The position numbers and the translations under genes were made by a program. The notes under the pieces were generated by a model. It was not told where the DNA came from, did not search any database, and was given only the letters and a program-made list of their open reading frames with translations. Below are positions 1-8,651 of a DNA stretch of 64,000 bases, piece after piece. This DNA comes from Roseomonas elaeocarpi (GTDB lineage Bacteria > Pseudomonadota > Alphaproteobacteria > Acetobacterales > Acetobacteraceae), in the NCBI RefSeq assembly GCF_042433915.1, contig NZ_JBHLUN010000007.1:124001-188000 (forward strand), in the 5' to 3' direction. The first letter of the stretch is position 1; the number at the start of each line of letters is the position of its first letter.

Positions 1-294
1 GGCGGGCTGATGGACGAGGCGGCGCCGGCCGAGCTCCAGGCCAAAATTCGCGAGCAGGTCTCCACCACCGCCGTCGGCGCGCTGGAAGCGCATGACCTGC
101 GGACCCGCCGCGCCGGGCGCTTCACCTTTATCGACTTCCACCTGGTGGTGCCGGGCGAGATGAGCGTGGAGGCGGCGCACGAGATCTGCGACCGCATCGA
201 GGCCGCGCTGCGGGAGTCCCTCGGCTCCGCCGTGATCTCGATCCACGTGGAACCGGACCGCAAGGCCAAGCACAGCGGCGTCGTGGTGCTGTGA
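1..294 (+). CDS. Cation diffusion facilitator transporter, C-terminal part (5' end outside window)
   Basis: The reading frame is open to the left edge (Gly-Leu before the first Met at base 10), so only the last 97 codons of a longer gene are present. The visible part starts with a GLMDE segment, which in cation diffusion facilitator (CDF) proteins follows the last membrane helix. It continues with the cytoplasmic dimerisation domain: an alpha-beta fold with FIDFHLVVPG, an EICDRIE helix and a VISIHVEP strand. CDF proteins export Zn, Fe, Co or Mn across the inner membrane in exchange for protons. The metal cannot be told because the transmembrane sites are missing. The identification rests on the C-terminal domain alone. 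Confidence 0.72.
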   Translation, partial: GGLMDEAAPAELQAKIREQVSTTAVGALEAHDLRTRRAGRFTFIDFHLVVPGEMSVEAAHEICDRIEAALRESLGSAVISIHVEPDRKAKHSGVVVL

Positions 295-310
295 TCCCCG
301 CGCCGCGGTC

Positions 311-1462
311 ATGCCGCCGCTGAGGCCACCCCACACCCGGCGCGGCGGCTCCGCGGCCTCCGGACCGGAACCGGACGCCGCGTCCCCGCCGGCTCCTGCG
401 GCCCGCGTGCTGCGCTGGCCAGTGCTGCGCCTCGCCTCTGCCCCCGGCATCCGGCCGCTGCGGCCGCCGTCTCGCGCCGCCGTGTTCACGCTGTCCAGCC
501 TGCCGGTGCAGGTCAGCGGACCGCGCATCCCGCCCGTCCCGCCGCGGCGGGGGCGCCCTTGGCCGGCGCCCCTGTCGCTCGCGCTGCACGGCGCGGTGGC
601 GGCCGCGCTGGTGTTCCTGCTGCACCAGGCCGAGCCTCCCAGGGCGCCGCTGCAGCTTCGGGGCGTGCCGCTGCTCTGGGCCGGCCCGGGGGAGGGCAGC
701 AACGCGCCCACGATCGGCGAGGCGCCGCCGCCGCCCGCCACCGCGCCCGACGCCCCGCCGCCATCGCCGCCGCCGGCCGAGAGCCAGGCGCCGGAGGCAC
801 CCCCGCCCGTGGCACCGGACTCCGGCCTGCCCGCCACCCCCGCCGAAGCGCCGCCCGCCGAGGCGGTGCCCGCGCCGCCCCCGATCCCCCCGGCGCCAGC
901 CGCCGCCGAGGCCACGATCCCGCCGCCCGCCCTCGTGCCGCCGGTGCCGGCCCCGCCCGACAAGCCCGGCGCGCCCAACCCGGCGCCCGTGGCCCTGCCG
1001 CGCCCGCCGCCGCCGGCACCCCCGCCGCCGGTGCCGAGCCTCGCCTCGACCCCGGCCACGCCGCAGCACCCGCCCTCGCGCCGGCAGGACGGAACGGAGG
1101 CCGCGGCCTCCTCGCCGCTGCAGATCAACGGCGCGGTGGGCGGGATGCGCCTCGGCGCCGGGGTGGGCGGCGCGCTGGGCGAAACGCGCGGCCCCGGCGC
1201 CCCGCGCGACGGCTGCGCCCAGAACATCGACTACCCGCCCGAGCAGCGGCGGCTGGGCATCACCGGCGCGGTGGCGCTGCGCCTGCGCCTGACCGACACC
1301 GGCCGCGTGGTCGAGGCACGGGTGGTGAACAGCAGCGGCGTCGCGGCGCTGGACGACTGGGCGCGCGAGCGCATCCGCCGCTGCCGCTTCACGCCCGGGA
1401 TACGCGACGGCCACCCGGTCTGGTCGAGCTACGACACCACGATCTACTTCGACAGGAATTGA
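311..1462 (+). CDS. TonB-like energy transducer
   Basis: A 383-residue protein with classic TonB layout. One hydrophobic segment (about residues 83-104, LSLALHGAVAAALVFLL) anchors it in the inner membrane. A Pro/Ala-rich periplasmic spanner follows (about 135-265). The C-terminal domain (about 300-383) has the family pattern YPPEQRRLGITGAVALRLRL and a CRFTPGIRDGHPV close. TonB passes proton-motive force from ExbB/ExbD to outer-membrane receptors for siderophores and cobalamin; no exbBD or receptor gene is nearby. The N-terminal 57 residues are Pro/Arg-rich and lack family character, so an in-frame GTG at 482 could be the true start. It could also serve another TonB-box system or act in envelope stability. 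Confidence 0.75.
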   Translation: MPPLRPPHTRRGGSAASGPEPDAASPPAPAARVLRWPVLRLASAPGIRPLRPPSRAAVFTLSSLPVQVSGPRIPPVPPRRGRPWPAPLSLALHGAVAAALVFLLHQAEPPRAPLQLRGVPLLWAGPGEGSNAPTIGEAPPPPATAPDAPPPSPPPAESQAPEAPPPVAPDSGLPATPAEAPPAEAVPAPPPIPPAPAAAEATIPPPALVPPVPAPPDKPGAPNPAPVALPRPPPPAPPPPVPSLASTPATPQHPPSRRQDGTEAAASSPLQINGAVGGMRLGAGVGGALGETRGPGAPRDGCAQNIDYPPEQRRLGITGAVALRLRLTDTGRVVEARVVNSSGVAALDDWARERIRRCRFTPGIRDGHPVWSSYDTTIYFDRN

Positions 1463-1556
1463 CCGCCGCGGCCGGGCCGGGCGGCTTGCGAATCCCGCAG
1501 CACCCGGGCGATGCACGCGGCGGGCCCCGCTCCGGGGCCGCAGGGGCAGCAGCACC

Positions 1557-2126
1557 ATGGTCCGGCTGAATCGCATCACCACCCGCGGCGGCGACGGCGG
1601 CGAAACCTCGCTGGGCGACGGCACGCGGCTGCGCAAGGACGCGCCGCGCATCGACGCGATCGGCGCGGTGGACGAGTGCAACGCCGCGCTGGGCCTGGTC
1701 CGCCTCCATGCCACGGGCGAGGCCGACGCCATGCTGGCGCGGCTGCAGAACGACCTGTTCGATCTCGGCGCCGACCTCGCGGTGCCGGCCGCGCCGGAGG
1801 GCACGGAGGGCAGGGCCCGCCTGCGGGTGAGCGACGCCCAGTGCGAGCGGCTGGAGGACGAGGTCGCCCGCATGAACGAGGCGATTCCGCCGCTGCGCTC
1901 CTTCGTGCTGCCGGGCGGCAGCGCCGGCGCCGCGTTCGCGCACCTGGCCCGCACCGTGGCCCGCCGGGCGGAGCGTGAGGTGGTGCGCCTCGCGGCTGCC
2001 GAGCCGGTGAACCCGGCCGCGATCCGCTACCTGAACCGGTTGTCGGATCACCTCTTCGTGCTGTCGCGGCACCTGAACGAGGACGGAAAGAGCGATGTCC
2101 TCTGGATTCCCGGCGCCAATCGCTGA
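1557..2126 (+). CDS. Cob(I)alamin adenosyltransferase, PduO type
   Basis: A 189-residue protein that transfers the adenosyl group of ATP to cob(I)alamin, making coenzyme B12. The PduO-family features are all present. The N-terminal ATP-binding segment is TRGGDGGETSLGDGTRLRKD, followed by RIDAIGAVDECNAALG. The helical core has LQNDLFDLGADLA and FVLPGGS, and the C-terminus has NRLSDHLFVLSRHLN. Length is normal for the family. The upstream gap is about 95 bases, and I saw no cobalamin riboswitch there. No other B12 genes are in the window, so it may serve salvage. The neighbouring TonB-like gene could supply cobalamin uptake, but that is inference. Confidence 0.9.
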   Translation: MVRLNRITTRGGDGGETSLGDGTRLRKDAPRIDAIGAVDECNAALGLVRLHATGEADAMLARLQNDLFDLGADLAVPAAPEGTEGRARLRVSDAQCERLEDEVARMNEAIPPLRSFVLPGGSAGAAFAHLARTVARRAEREVVRLAAAEPVNPAAIRYLNRLSDHLFVLSRHLNEDGKSDVLWIPGANR

Positions 2127-2222
2127 TTCGCACCTGCCGACACGAAAAAGCCGGGCCCTTGCCAAATTCGCAGGATTTAAGCCCTAGAACCCTTTCTCTT
2201 CCTCAGAATGCCGGAGGTGCCG

Positions 2223-3767
2223 TTGCTGCGCCGCGACCTGCTCGCCACGATTCCCGCCGCCCTGCTTCTCGCCGGGGCGGGCAATGCCGTGCTGCCGGGG
2301 GATGCGAGCGCCCAGAACGCCGCCCCCGCCGCAAACGGGCCCACCCCCTTTGACGGCAACACCGTGCGGAGCATGGCGCGCGACCTCGCGGGCAAGCCCT
2401 TCGCCGCGCCCGACAGCAACCTGCCGCGCGCCCTGACGGACCTCACCTACGACCAGTACCGCGACATCCGCTTCGACCCGCAGCGCGCCTTCTGGCGGGA
2501 TGGGAACCTGCCCTTCCAGATGCAGCTCTTCCACCGCGGCTTCCTGTATCGCCAGCGGGTCGAGATGTTCGAGGTCGCCGAGGGCAAGGCGAACCGCATC
2601 CTCTACAGCCCCGACCTGTTCAGCTACCAGAACCTGCCGCGCCCGGATGCGGCCGACCTCGGCTTCGCGGGCTTCCGCCTCCACGCGCCGATCAACCGGC
2701 CGGACTACTTCGACGAGGTCTGCGCCTTTCTCGGCGCCTCCTACTTCCGAGCCGTGGGCAAGGACCAGATCTACGGCCTCTCGGCGCGGGGCCTGGCGAT
2801 CAAGACCGCCGAGCCTTCGGGCGAGGAGTTCCCCTTCTTCCGCTCCTTCTTCGTGGAGAAGCCACGGCCGGGGGTGAACAGCATCACCGTCTGGGCGCTG
2901 CTCGACAGCGTCAGCGCCGCGGCCTCGTTCCGCTTCACCATCCGCCCCGGCGCGGACACGGTGTTCGACGTGGAATCCACGGTCTTCCCCCGCGTGGACG
3001 TGGCCGCCGCCGGCATCGCGCCGCTGACCAGCATGTTCTGGTTCGCCGCCAATGACCGGATCGGCGTGGACGATTACCGCCCCGCGGTGCACGACAATGA
3101 CGGCCTGCTGATGCTCTCGGGCCGGGGCGAGCAGATCTGGCGCCCGCTGCACAACCCGCAGGACCTCCAGGTCAGCGTCTTCGGCGACGTCAACCCGCGC
3201 GGCTTCGGGCTGATGCAGCGCAAGCGCGCCTTCACCAACTACGACGACCTCGAAGCGCGCTACGAGCGCCGGCCGTCGCTGTGGATCGAGCCCATCGGCG
3301 ACTGGGGCGAGGGCGCGGTGCAGCTGGTGGAAATCCCCACCAACACCGAGATTCACGACAACATCGTGGCCTTCTGGCGGCCGAAGGAGCCGCTGCGCGC
3401 CAAGGGCGAGTACGGCTTCGTGTACCGCATGCACTGGCTGCCCCAGGCGCCCGGCATCCCGGAGGTCGCGCATATCACCGACACCCGCGCCGGCGCCGGG
3501 CCCGACAACACGCGCCTCTTCGTGGTGGACGCCGCCGGCCCCGTGCTGGACCGGCTGCCCGCCGACGCGCAGCCGCAGCTCGAGATCAGCGCCAGCAAGG
3601 GCGAGATCCGCAACCCCGTGGCCCAGCGCAACACCGAGACCGGCGGCTGGCGCATCTCCTTCCAGCTCGCCCCGGGGGGTGAGCGGCTGGTGGAGCTGCG
3701 CGCGCTGCTGAAGCTGAACGACCGCCCGCTGACCGAAAGCTGGATCTATCGCTGGACCGCCGGATGA
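2223..3767 (+). CDS. opgG: Glucan biosynthesis protein OpgG/MdoG family (periplasmic)
   Basis: About 514 residues, acting in the periplasm to build or modify osmoregulated periplasmic glucans with OpgH. The mature part has the MdoG beta-sandwich pattern: LTYDQYRDIRFDPQRAFWRD, the FHRGFLYRQ strand, DQIYGLSARGLAIKTA and the WIEPIGDWGEGAVQLVEIPT block. The start is a choice. An ATG at 2208 has no ribosome site. The in-frame TTG at 2223 sits four bases after GGAGGT (2213-2218) and gives an N-terminus LLRRDLLATIPAALLLAGAG. That looks like a twin-arginine signal, as known for the OpgD paralogue. The gene overlaps opgH by four bases (ATGA), so the two are translationally coupled. OpgG versus OpgD is not fully settled. 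Confidence 0.88.
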   Translation: MLRRDLLATIPAALLLAGAGNAVLPGDASAQNAAPAANGPTPFDGNTVRSMARDLAGKPFAAPDSNLPRALTDLTYDQYRDIRFDPQRAFWRDGNLPFQMQLFHRGFLYRQRVEMFEVAEGKANRILYSPDLFSYQNLPRPDAADLGFAGFRLHAPINRPDYFDEVCAFLGASYFRAVGKDQIYGLSARGLAIKTAEPSGEEFPFFRSFFVEKPRPGVNSITVWALLDSVSAAASFRFTIRPGADTVFDVESTVFPRVDVAAAGIAPLTSMFWFAANDRIGVDDYRPAVHDNDGLLMLSGRGEQIWRPLHNPQDLQVSVFGDVNPRGFGLMQRKRAFTNYDDLEARYERRPSLWIEPIGDWGEGAVQLVEIPTNTEIHDNIVAFWRPKEPLRAKGEYGFVYRMHWLPQAPGIPEVAHITDTRAGAGPDNTRLFVVDAAGPVLDRLPADAQPQLEISASKGEIRNPVAQRNTETGGWRISFQLAPGGERLVELRALLKLNDRPLTESWIYRWTAG

Positions 3768-5974
3768 CCGACGCCACCGCGCCCACCCTGCCCACCGGCA
3801 CGCACCCGCCGGCCGACGCCGTGCCCCCTGCCGGCGCCACCTCGGGCCGCGCCGCCGAGTGGCGCGCGCTGCCGCCCGAGGCGCCGATGGCGATGCCGGT
3901 GCAGAACCTGCGCGCCCGGCCCGTGCCCACGAACGGGGCGCGGCCCTCAACGCCCGCGATGATGTGGCTCCGCCGTCTGCTGGTGGTGGGCGGCGCGGTG
4001 GCGCTGACGGGCTGGGGGGCGGAGGAGATGTACCTCGTCCTCGACCTCAGCCGCCCCACCACGCTGCAGATCATCCTGTTCGGGCTGTTCCTGATCCTGT
4101 TCGCCTGGATCGCGCTGAGCTTCACCTCGGCGCTGTGCGGCTTCATCCGGATGCTCCTGGGCGATGAGCGGCGCCTGGGCATCTCCGCCGCCGACCCGTT
4201 GCCGGAGCTTTCCGCCCGTACCGCGCTGCTGATGCCGGTCTACAACGAGGCGCCCGAGCGCGTGATGGCGGCGCTGGAGGCCATCCATGAATCCCTGCGC
4301 GAACACGGCGCGGGCGGGCACTTCGACATCTTCATCCTGAGCGACACCACCGACGCCGACCGCTGGATCGCCGAGGAAGCCGCCTTTCTCGCCCTGCGGG
4401 AACGCACCGGCGACCACGCGCAGATCTTCTATCGCCGCCGCCCGAAGAACACCGAGCGCAAGTCCGGCAACATCGCGGAATGGGTGATGCGCTGGGGCGC
4501 CGCCTACCCGCAGATGCTGATCCTCGACGCCGACAGCGTCATGCAGGGCGACACGCTGATCCGCCTCGCCGCCGCCATGGAGCGGCACGATGACGTGGGC
4601 CTGATCCAGACCCTGCCGGTGATCGTCAACGGCCATTCCCTGTTCGCGCGGATGCAGCAGTTCGCCGGCCGCGTGTACGGCCCGCTGATCGCCGCCGGCA
4701 TCGCCTGGTGGCACGGGGCGGAGGGCAACTACTGGGGCCACAACGCCATCATCCGCACCCGCGCCTTCGCGGAACAGGCCGGCCTGCCGCACCTTCCCGG
4801 GCGCAAGCCCTTCGGCGGCCACATCCTGAGCCACGACTTCGTGGAAGCCGCGCTGATGCGGCGTGGCGGCTGGGCGATCCACATGGTGCCGGGCCTTCGC
4901 GGCTCCTACGAGGAATCGCCGCCCTCGCTGACCGACCTTTCCATCCGCGACCGCCGCTGGGCGCAGGGCAACCTCCAGCACGCGGCGGTGCTGCCGACGC
5001 GCGGCCTTCACTGGATCAGCCGGCTGCACCTCTTCACCGGCATCGGCTCCTACATCACGGCGCCGTTGTGGCTGCTCTTCTTGGTGGTGGGCCTGCTGAC
5101 CTCGCTGCAGGCGCGCTTCGTGCGGCCCGAATACTTCGGCAACGGGCCGTCGCTGTTTCCGAACTGGCCGGTGGTCGACCCGGTGCGAGCCATGTGGGTC
5201 TTCATCGGCACCATGTCGCTGCTGCTGGCGCCCAAGCTGCTCGCCTGGATCGCGTTGCTGTTCCGCCCCGCCGACCGGCGCGGCTGCGGCGGCGCTTTCC
5301 GCACGCTGTTGAGCATGGTGATCGAGACGGTGATCGCCGGCCTCCTCGCGCCCGTGACCATGATCACCCAGTCGGTGGACGTGATCTCGATCCTGGTGGG
5401 CCGCGACTCCGGCTGGAACGCCCAGCAGCGCGAGGACGGCAGCCTGCCCTTCCGCGAGGTCCTGCGCCTGTACTGGCGCCACACCGCCTTCGGCCTCGCC
5501 TTCGGCCTCGTGGCCTGGCTGGTGTCGCCGGGCCTGGCGCTGTGGATGCTGCCGGTGATCCTGGGGCTGGCGTTGGCGGTGCCGCTCGCCGGCTGGACGG
5601 CGCGGCGCGGACTGGGGCAGGGGCTGCGCCGCCTGGGCCTGCTGCTGATCCCGGAGGAACGCCACCCGCCTGCCGTTCTCACCCGCGCGAACGAGCTCAC
5701 CCGCATCCTGCGCGACGCGCCCGCGACGCCGGAGGAAGCGGTGCAGCACCTCGCCGCCGACCCGGCGCTGGCCGAGGCGCATCGCCGCATGCTGCCGCCG
5801 CCGCGCCGCCCGCGCCTCGACCCGATCGACCCCAACCTCTGCGTCGGGCTGACGCGGCTGACGGAGGCCGAAACCCTGTCGGAAGCCTTGGCCGGGTTGT
5901 CGCGGGCGGAAAAGGCCGCCGTGCTGGCGAGCCGCGACGGTTTGGACCGGCTGCTGGCGCTCGCCCGCGCTTGA
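3764..5974 (+). CDS. opgH: Glucans biosynthesis glucosyltransferase OpgH/MdoH
   Basis: A 736-residue inner-membrane family-2 glycosyltransferase that polymerises glucose from UDP-glucose and passes the chain to the periplasm. Two membrane segments precede the catalytic domain (about residues 66-90 and 98-125). The GT2 domain has TALLMPVYNEAPERV near residue 152, DADSVMQGDTL near 254, GHNAIIRTRAF, LSHDFVEAALMRRGGW and RDRRWAQGN near 395, the last being the (Q/R)xxRW-type processivity motif. Several hydrophobic segments follow between about 425 and 620. The start overlaps the opgG stop. The N-terminal 60 residues are Ala/Pro-rich and variable. Length is a little below that of E. coli OpgH. Confidence 0.93.
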   Translation: MTDATAPTLPTGTHPPADAVPPAGATSGRAAEWRALPPEAPMAMPVQNLRARPVPTNGARPSTPAMMWLRRLLVVGGAVALTGWGAEEMYLVLDLSRPTTLQIILFGLFLILFAWIALSFTSALCGFIRMLLGDERRLGISAADPLPELSARTALLMPVYNEAPERVMAALEAIHESLREHGAGGHFDIFILSDTTDADRWIAEEAAFLALRERTGDHAQIFYRRRPKNTERKSGNIAEWVMRWGAAYPQMLILDADSVMQGDTLIRLAAAMERHDDVGLIQTLPVIVNGHSLFARMQQFAGRVYGPLIAAGIAWWHGAEGNYWGHNAIIRTRAFAEQAGLPHLPGRKPFGGHILSHDFVEAALMRRGGWAIHMVPGLRGSYEESPPSLTDLSIRDRRWAQGNLQHAAVLPTRGLHWISRLHLFTGIGSYITAPLWLLFLVVGLLTSLQARFVRPEYFGNGPSLFPNWPVVDPVRAMWVFIGTMSLLLAPKLLAWIALLFRPADRRGCGGAFRTLLSMVIETVIAGLLAPVTMITQSVDVISILVGRDSGWNAQQREDGSLPFREVLRLYWRHTAFGLAFGLVAWLVSPGLALWMLPVILGLALAVPLAGWTARRGLGQGLRRLGLLLIPEERHPPAVLTRANELTRILRDAPATPEEAVQHLAADPALAEAHRRMLPPPRRPRLDPIDPNLCVGLTRLTEAETLSEALAGLSRAEKAAVLASRDGLDRLLALARA

Positions 5975-6414
5975 AGCACGCCGCCCGGCGACGGGCAGGA
6001 ACCTGACCTGAGGCGACGGGTACGACACCCCGGCGCCTCGTGCGCCTCGGAGCACCGGCTGTTCCACGCGCCCGCCAGCGCATCCCGCCTTCCGCTCATG
6101 CGTTTCATGGCAGCGTCCCGGGCGCTGCTTTCGCGACCCCGCATCCTGCTGGTGGGAGCTTCATCCGGCCCGCGGCGTGAGGTGCGTGAATCAGTTGAGA
6201 ATGATCTGCAAAGTCAAACCCAGGTAATGCTGTAAATCATTCTCAAATGGATTGTTGAAAGACGTTCGCATTCTCACCTAAGCGCGTGTTTTTTCTCACG
6301 ATTTCACGGATCGATGAGCTTGAGTTCTGTGATGTGACGATGTTATCCATCCGTCGTTACTACAGCACAGGAACCGGCGCAGGGTTCGCGCCAAGTCATC
6401 AGAGGAGAGCTCGC
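5975..6414 (+). other. 440-base gap upstream of small cysteine protein; GC-rich half then AT-rich control half
   Basis: The first half (to about 6180) is GC-rich with no frame I accept; the overlapping reverse frames are shadows of opgH. The second half (about 6185-6400) is clearly AT-rich against the surrounding DNA and holds repeated TGAGAATG words, described separately. This change of composition is typical of a promoter and leader region. The downstream gene has a good ribosome site (AGAGGAGAG, 6401-6409). Confidence 0.6.
6195..6276 (+). promoter_or_regulatory. Inverted TGAGAATGAT repeats, candidate Fur-type operator
   Basis: TTGAGAATGAT (6195-6205) is matched by its exact reverse complement ATCATTCTCAA (6236-6246), giving 11-base arms 30 bases apart. 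A third copy of the core, CATTCTCA, lies at 6269-6276 in the same orientation as the second. GAGAATGAT differs by one base from the GATAATGAT words of Fur boxes, and the region is AT-rich and intergenic. Binding by a Fur-family iron regulator is an inference; another dimeric regulator is possible. Confidence 0.45.
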
Positions 6415-6636
6415 ATGTCTCACGCCACCGTTGCGAACGCCGCCTGCCAGAAGTGCACGTTCTTCGACGATCACGTGGCCGCCGCGGCGAAGCAGGCTCA
6501 GGCTGAGGATCTCGGCCTGTGCCGCTACAACCCGCCCGTGTCGCAGCCGAGCGAGGATGCCCATGGCCTCTGGCCCAAGGTTTCCACCAAGGACTGGTGC
6601 GGCCACTTCAAGCCCGACGCCGTCGGCAACGCCTGA
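6415..6636 (+). CDS. Small protein with four conserved-type cysteines, function unknown
   Basis: 73 residues, starting at the ATG after AGAGGAGAG rather than at an ATG 129 bases upstream that would run through the AT-rich control region. It has a CxxC pair (CQKCTFF), a third cysteine in GLCRYNPP and a fourth in KDWCGHF, with WPKV between. This spacing looks like a small zinc- or iron-binding knuckle. Similar short proteins with a CRxNPP...WP...WCG pattern occur as conserved hypothetical proteins in alphaproteobacteria (from memory, not checked). It has no signal peptide or membrane segment, so it is probably cytoplasmic. It stands alone with its own promoter region and terminator. The upstream repeats suggest control by iron, which is inference. 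Confidence 0.75.
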   Translation: MSHATVANAACQKCTFFDDHVAAAAKQAQAEDLGLCRYNPPVSQPSEDAHGLWPKVSTKDWCGHFKPDAVGNA

Positions 6637-6663
6637 CGCCTTCGGCCCCAGGGCCGCGACGAA

Positions 6664-6709
6664 CCGACGGCGGCGGTGGTCTCAGGGCCACGCCGCCGTC
6701 GGCGTTTTT
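6664..6709 (+). terminator. Rho-independent terminator of the small cysteine gene
   Basis: A 12-base perfect stem, CCGACGGCGGCG (6664-6675) with CGCCGCCGTCGG (6691-6702), extended by TGG/CCA inside the loop. A run of five T follows at 6705-6709. It lies 28 bases after the stop codon. Confidence 0.85.
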
Positions 6710-6820
6710 CCGGTCAGGGCGATCGTGCGCCACGCGCCGGCGGCGTCTGCCCGGCAGGAGACCCGCGCCACGGCCGGGCGTCCGGCGCAACGGTTCAGGG
6801 CGGCGCGCCGCCTCACGCGG

Positions 6821-7669
6821 TCACAGCAGCCAGCTCAGCCCCTGCCAGCCCATCCAGCACAGCGCCAGCAGCATTCCCGTCGCCACCAGGCATCCCCCGG
6901 CGGTGAGGGCGGCGCCCCAGCCGACGACGCGATTGTCGTGCTCCACCACGCCCAGCGCCATCACGATGTTGCCGAAGGCCGGCGGACCGTTGGTGCCCGG
7001 ACCCGGCAGGATCAGCATCACCGCCGTCCACACCGTGAGCCAGCCCACCAGCCGGTCGCCCGCGGCGCCGGTGAAGGGCCCGGGCCGCGGGCGGACGTAG
7101 CGCTCCACCCGGCCCAGCCAGCGCGAGGACCCCTCCGCCAGCCGCAGCAGGTCGGCCCGGCGGATCGACTGCCGCGCCATGAACCGGGGCAGGGCGGGCT
7201 GCTGCCGTCCCAGCCCCATCTGCACGCCCAGCAGCAGCAGCGGCAGGCCGAACACCATGGCGGCGCCCGGCAGCAGCGCCGGCAGGCAGAGCAGCAGCAC
7301 CAGCAGCCCGAAGGCGCGGTCGCCGAAGGCTTCGCTCATCTGGCCCAGCGTGATCCGCTCGCCCGGGCAGGCGCGGGCGACCTCCGACACGATGCGCGAG
7401 ATCGGGGCCCCTTCGCCGGAGCCGTGCGGTGCGTCCGGGGATGGCGTGTCCGGCGATGGCGTGTCCAAGGCCGGGGCGTCGCGGGTCGTGGTGTCCCGGG
7501 GCAACGCGTCCCAGGAAGGCAGGTCGGCGGGTGGCGCCTGCGCCGTGTCGCGGGCGGGGAGGACCCGCGCCCCAGCGGCCTGCGCTCCAACGGCCCGCGG
7601 CTGTGCCCGGACACCTGCCGCCGGCGGTCGGGACGTGTTTCCCGGAAACTCGCGGGCAACGCCGTCCAT
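6821..7669 (-). CDS. exoD: ExoD-family exopolysaccharide synthesis membrane protein
   Basis: 282 residues. The C-terminal two thirds match ExoD-type proteins: ITLGQMSEAFGDRAFGLLVL, LLCLPALLPG, a LLLLGVQMGLGRQQPALP segment, and two further hydrophobic stretches near the end (VWTAVMLILPGPG and the last 40 residues). ExoD was named for a role in rhizobial exopolysaccharide production and alkali tolerance; its biochemical role is not known. The start at 7669 is set by GAGGAGG upstream of the ATG; a longer frame to 7783 lacks such a site. Before the conserved part lies a low-complexity stretch of repeated TPSPD words, one of several such inserts in this window. Confidence 0.8.
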   Translation of the reverse strand: MDGVAREFPGNTSRPPAAGVRAQPRAVGAQAAGARVLPARDTAQAPPADLPSWDALPRDTTTRDAPALDTPSPDTPSPDAPHGSGEGAPISRIVSEVARACPGERITLGQMSEAFGDRAFGLLVLLLCLPALLPGAAMVFGLPLLLLGVQMGLGRQQPALPRFMARQSIRRADLLRLAEGSSRWLGRVERYVRPRPGPFTGAAGDRLVGWLTVWTAVMLILPGPGTNGPPAFGNIVMALGVVEHDNRVVGWGAALTAGGCLVATGMLLALCWMGWQGLSWLL

Positions 7670-7775
7670 GCTCGATCCTCCTCGGAACCCCTCCCGCTTC
7701 CGCAGGAAAACCGTCGCCCCCGCGTCGGTCACGGTGGAAAGACTAGGAGCACGACGGCCCTGAGGGGAGGGAAAT

Positions 7776-7791
7776 ATGAACACTAATTCAT
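7776..7791. promoter_or_regulatory. AT-rich imperfect palindrome between exoD and DUF1194 gene
   Basis: ATGAA-CACTAA-TTCAT (7776-7791) lies in a 30-base AT-rich patch between two divergent genes and so could be an operator or promoter element for either. The arms are only five bases, so this is a weak call based on composition and position. Confidence 0.3.
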
Positions 7792-7846
7792 TTCTTTACA
7801 TGCTGCCCGTCTTCCGGCGCCGCGCCGCGGGTGCTCCAACCCCTCC

Positions 7847-8467
7847 ATGCAGGACGTCGATCTCGCCCTTTGCCTCGCGGTGGATGTGTCGGCCTCGGTC
7901 GATTACGACGAGTACGGGCTGATGATGGGCGGCCTCGCCGCCGCCTGCCGCGACCCGGCGATCATCGCCGCCGCCACCGGCGGGCCGCGCGGCGCCACGG
8001 CGCTGGCCCTGCTGCAATGGTCGGGCCCGGCGGCGCAGGCCGTGGCGGTGCCCTGGCTGCGCCTCGACAGCGCTGAGGCGGCGGAACGCATCGCGGCGGC
8101 GATCGACGACTCGCCGCGCCTGCCGCCGCCCGGCGCCACTGCCCTGGGCGAGGGGATGGTGGCGGGCCTCGCTTTGCTCGGGCAGTTCCCGGCCGACGCG
8201 ACGCGGCTGGTGCTCGACGTGTCGGGCGACGGCGCCGGCAATACCGGGCGACCGTCCGGGCCGGTGCGCGACCTGGGCGTCCAGGCGGGCGTCACCGTCA
8301 ACGGGTTGGCGGTGCTGAACGAGGAACCCGACCTGCTCGCGCACTACGAGGCCGAGGTGATCGGCGGCCCGGGCTGCTTCGCCATGACCTGCCGCGACTA
8401 CGCCGACTTCCGCGAGGCCATCGCCCGCAAGATGCTGCGCGAGATCCGCGGCAGCCTGTCGGTCTGA
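7847..8467 (+). CDS. DUF1194 / von Willebrand A-like protein
   Basis: 206 residues. The N-terminus has DVSASVD (about residues 13-19), the DxSxS metal-ion-dependent adhesion-site pattern of von Willebrand A folds. VLDVSGDGAGN follows near the middle, and there is an EVIGGPGCFAM segment close to the C-terminus. This matches the DUF1194 family, whose function is unknown. No obvious signal peptide is encoded from this start, although many family members are exported. It is divergent from exoD. A role in protein-protein or surface interaction is only an inference from the fold. Confidence 0.82.
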   Translation: MQDVDLALCLAVDVSASVDYDEYGLMMGGLAAACRDPAIIAAATGGPRGATALALLQWSGPAAQAVAVPWLRLDSAEAAERIAAAIDDSPRLPPPGATALGEGMVAGLALLGQFPADATRLVLDVSGDGAGNTGRPSGPVRDLGVQAGVTVNGLAVLNEEPDLLAHYEAEVIGGPGCFAMTCRDYADFREAIARKMLREIRGSLSV

Positions 8468-8651
8468 CGACGGCGGCGCGGGGGCACCGCTGCCGCCGAG
8501 CCGGGCAGGATGGGCGCCCCCGGCGCAGCGATGCGCCCCGCACCGCCGTGCGGCCAACGAAATGCGGCTTCCGGCGCCGTCCCGAACCTTTCCAGCTGCG
8601 CCCGGCGCGGGCACCCTGCGGTCGCCCTCTTCGCTTGCCGAGACCGTCGCC

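Noticed and set aside
1463..1556. Possible cobalamin riboswitch before the adenosyltransferase
   Set aside because: The gap is under 100 bases and lacks the conserved B12-box; too short for the full riboswitch.
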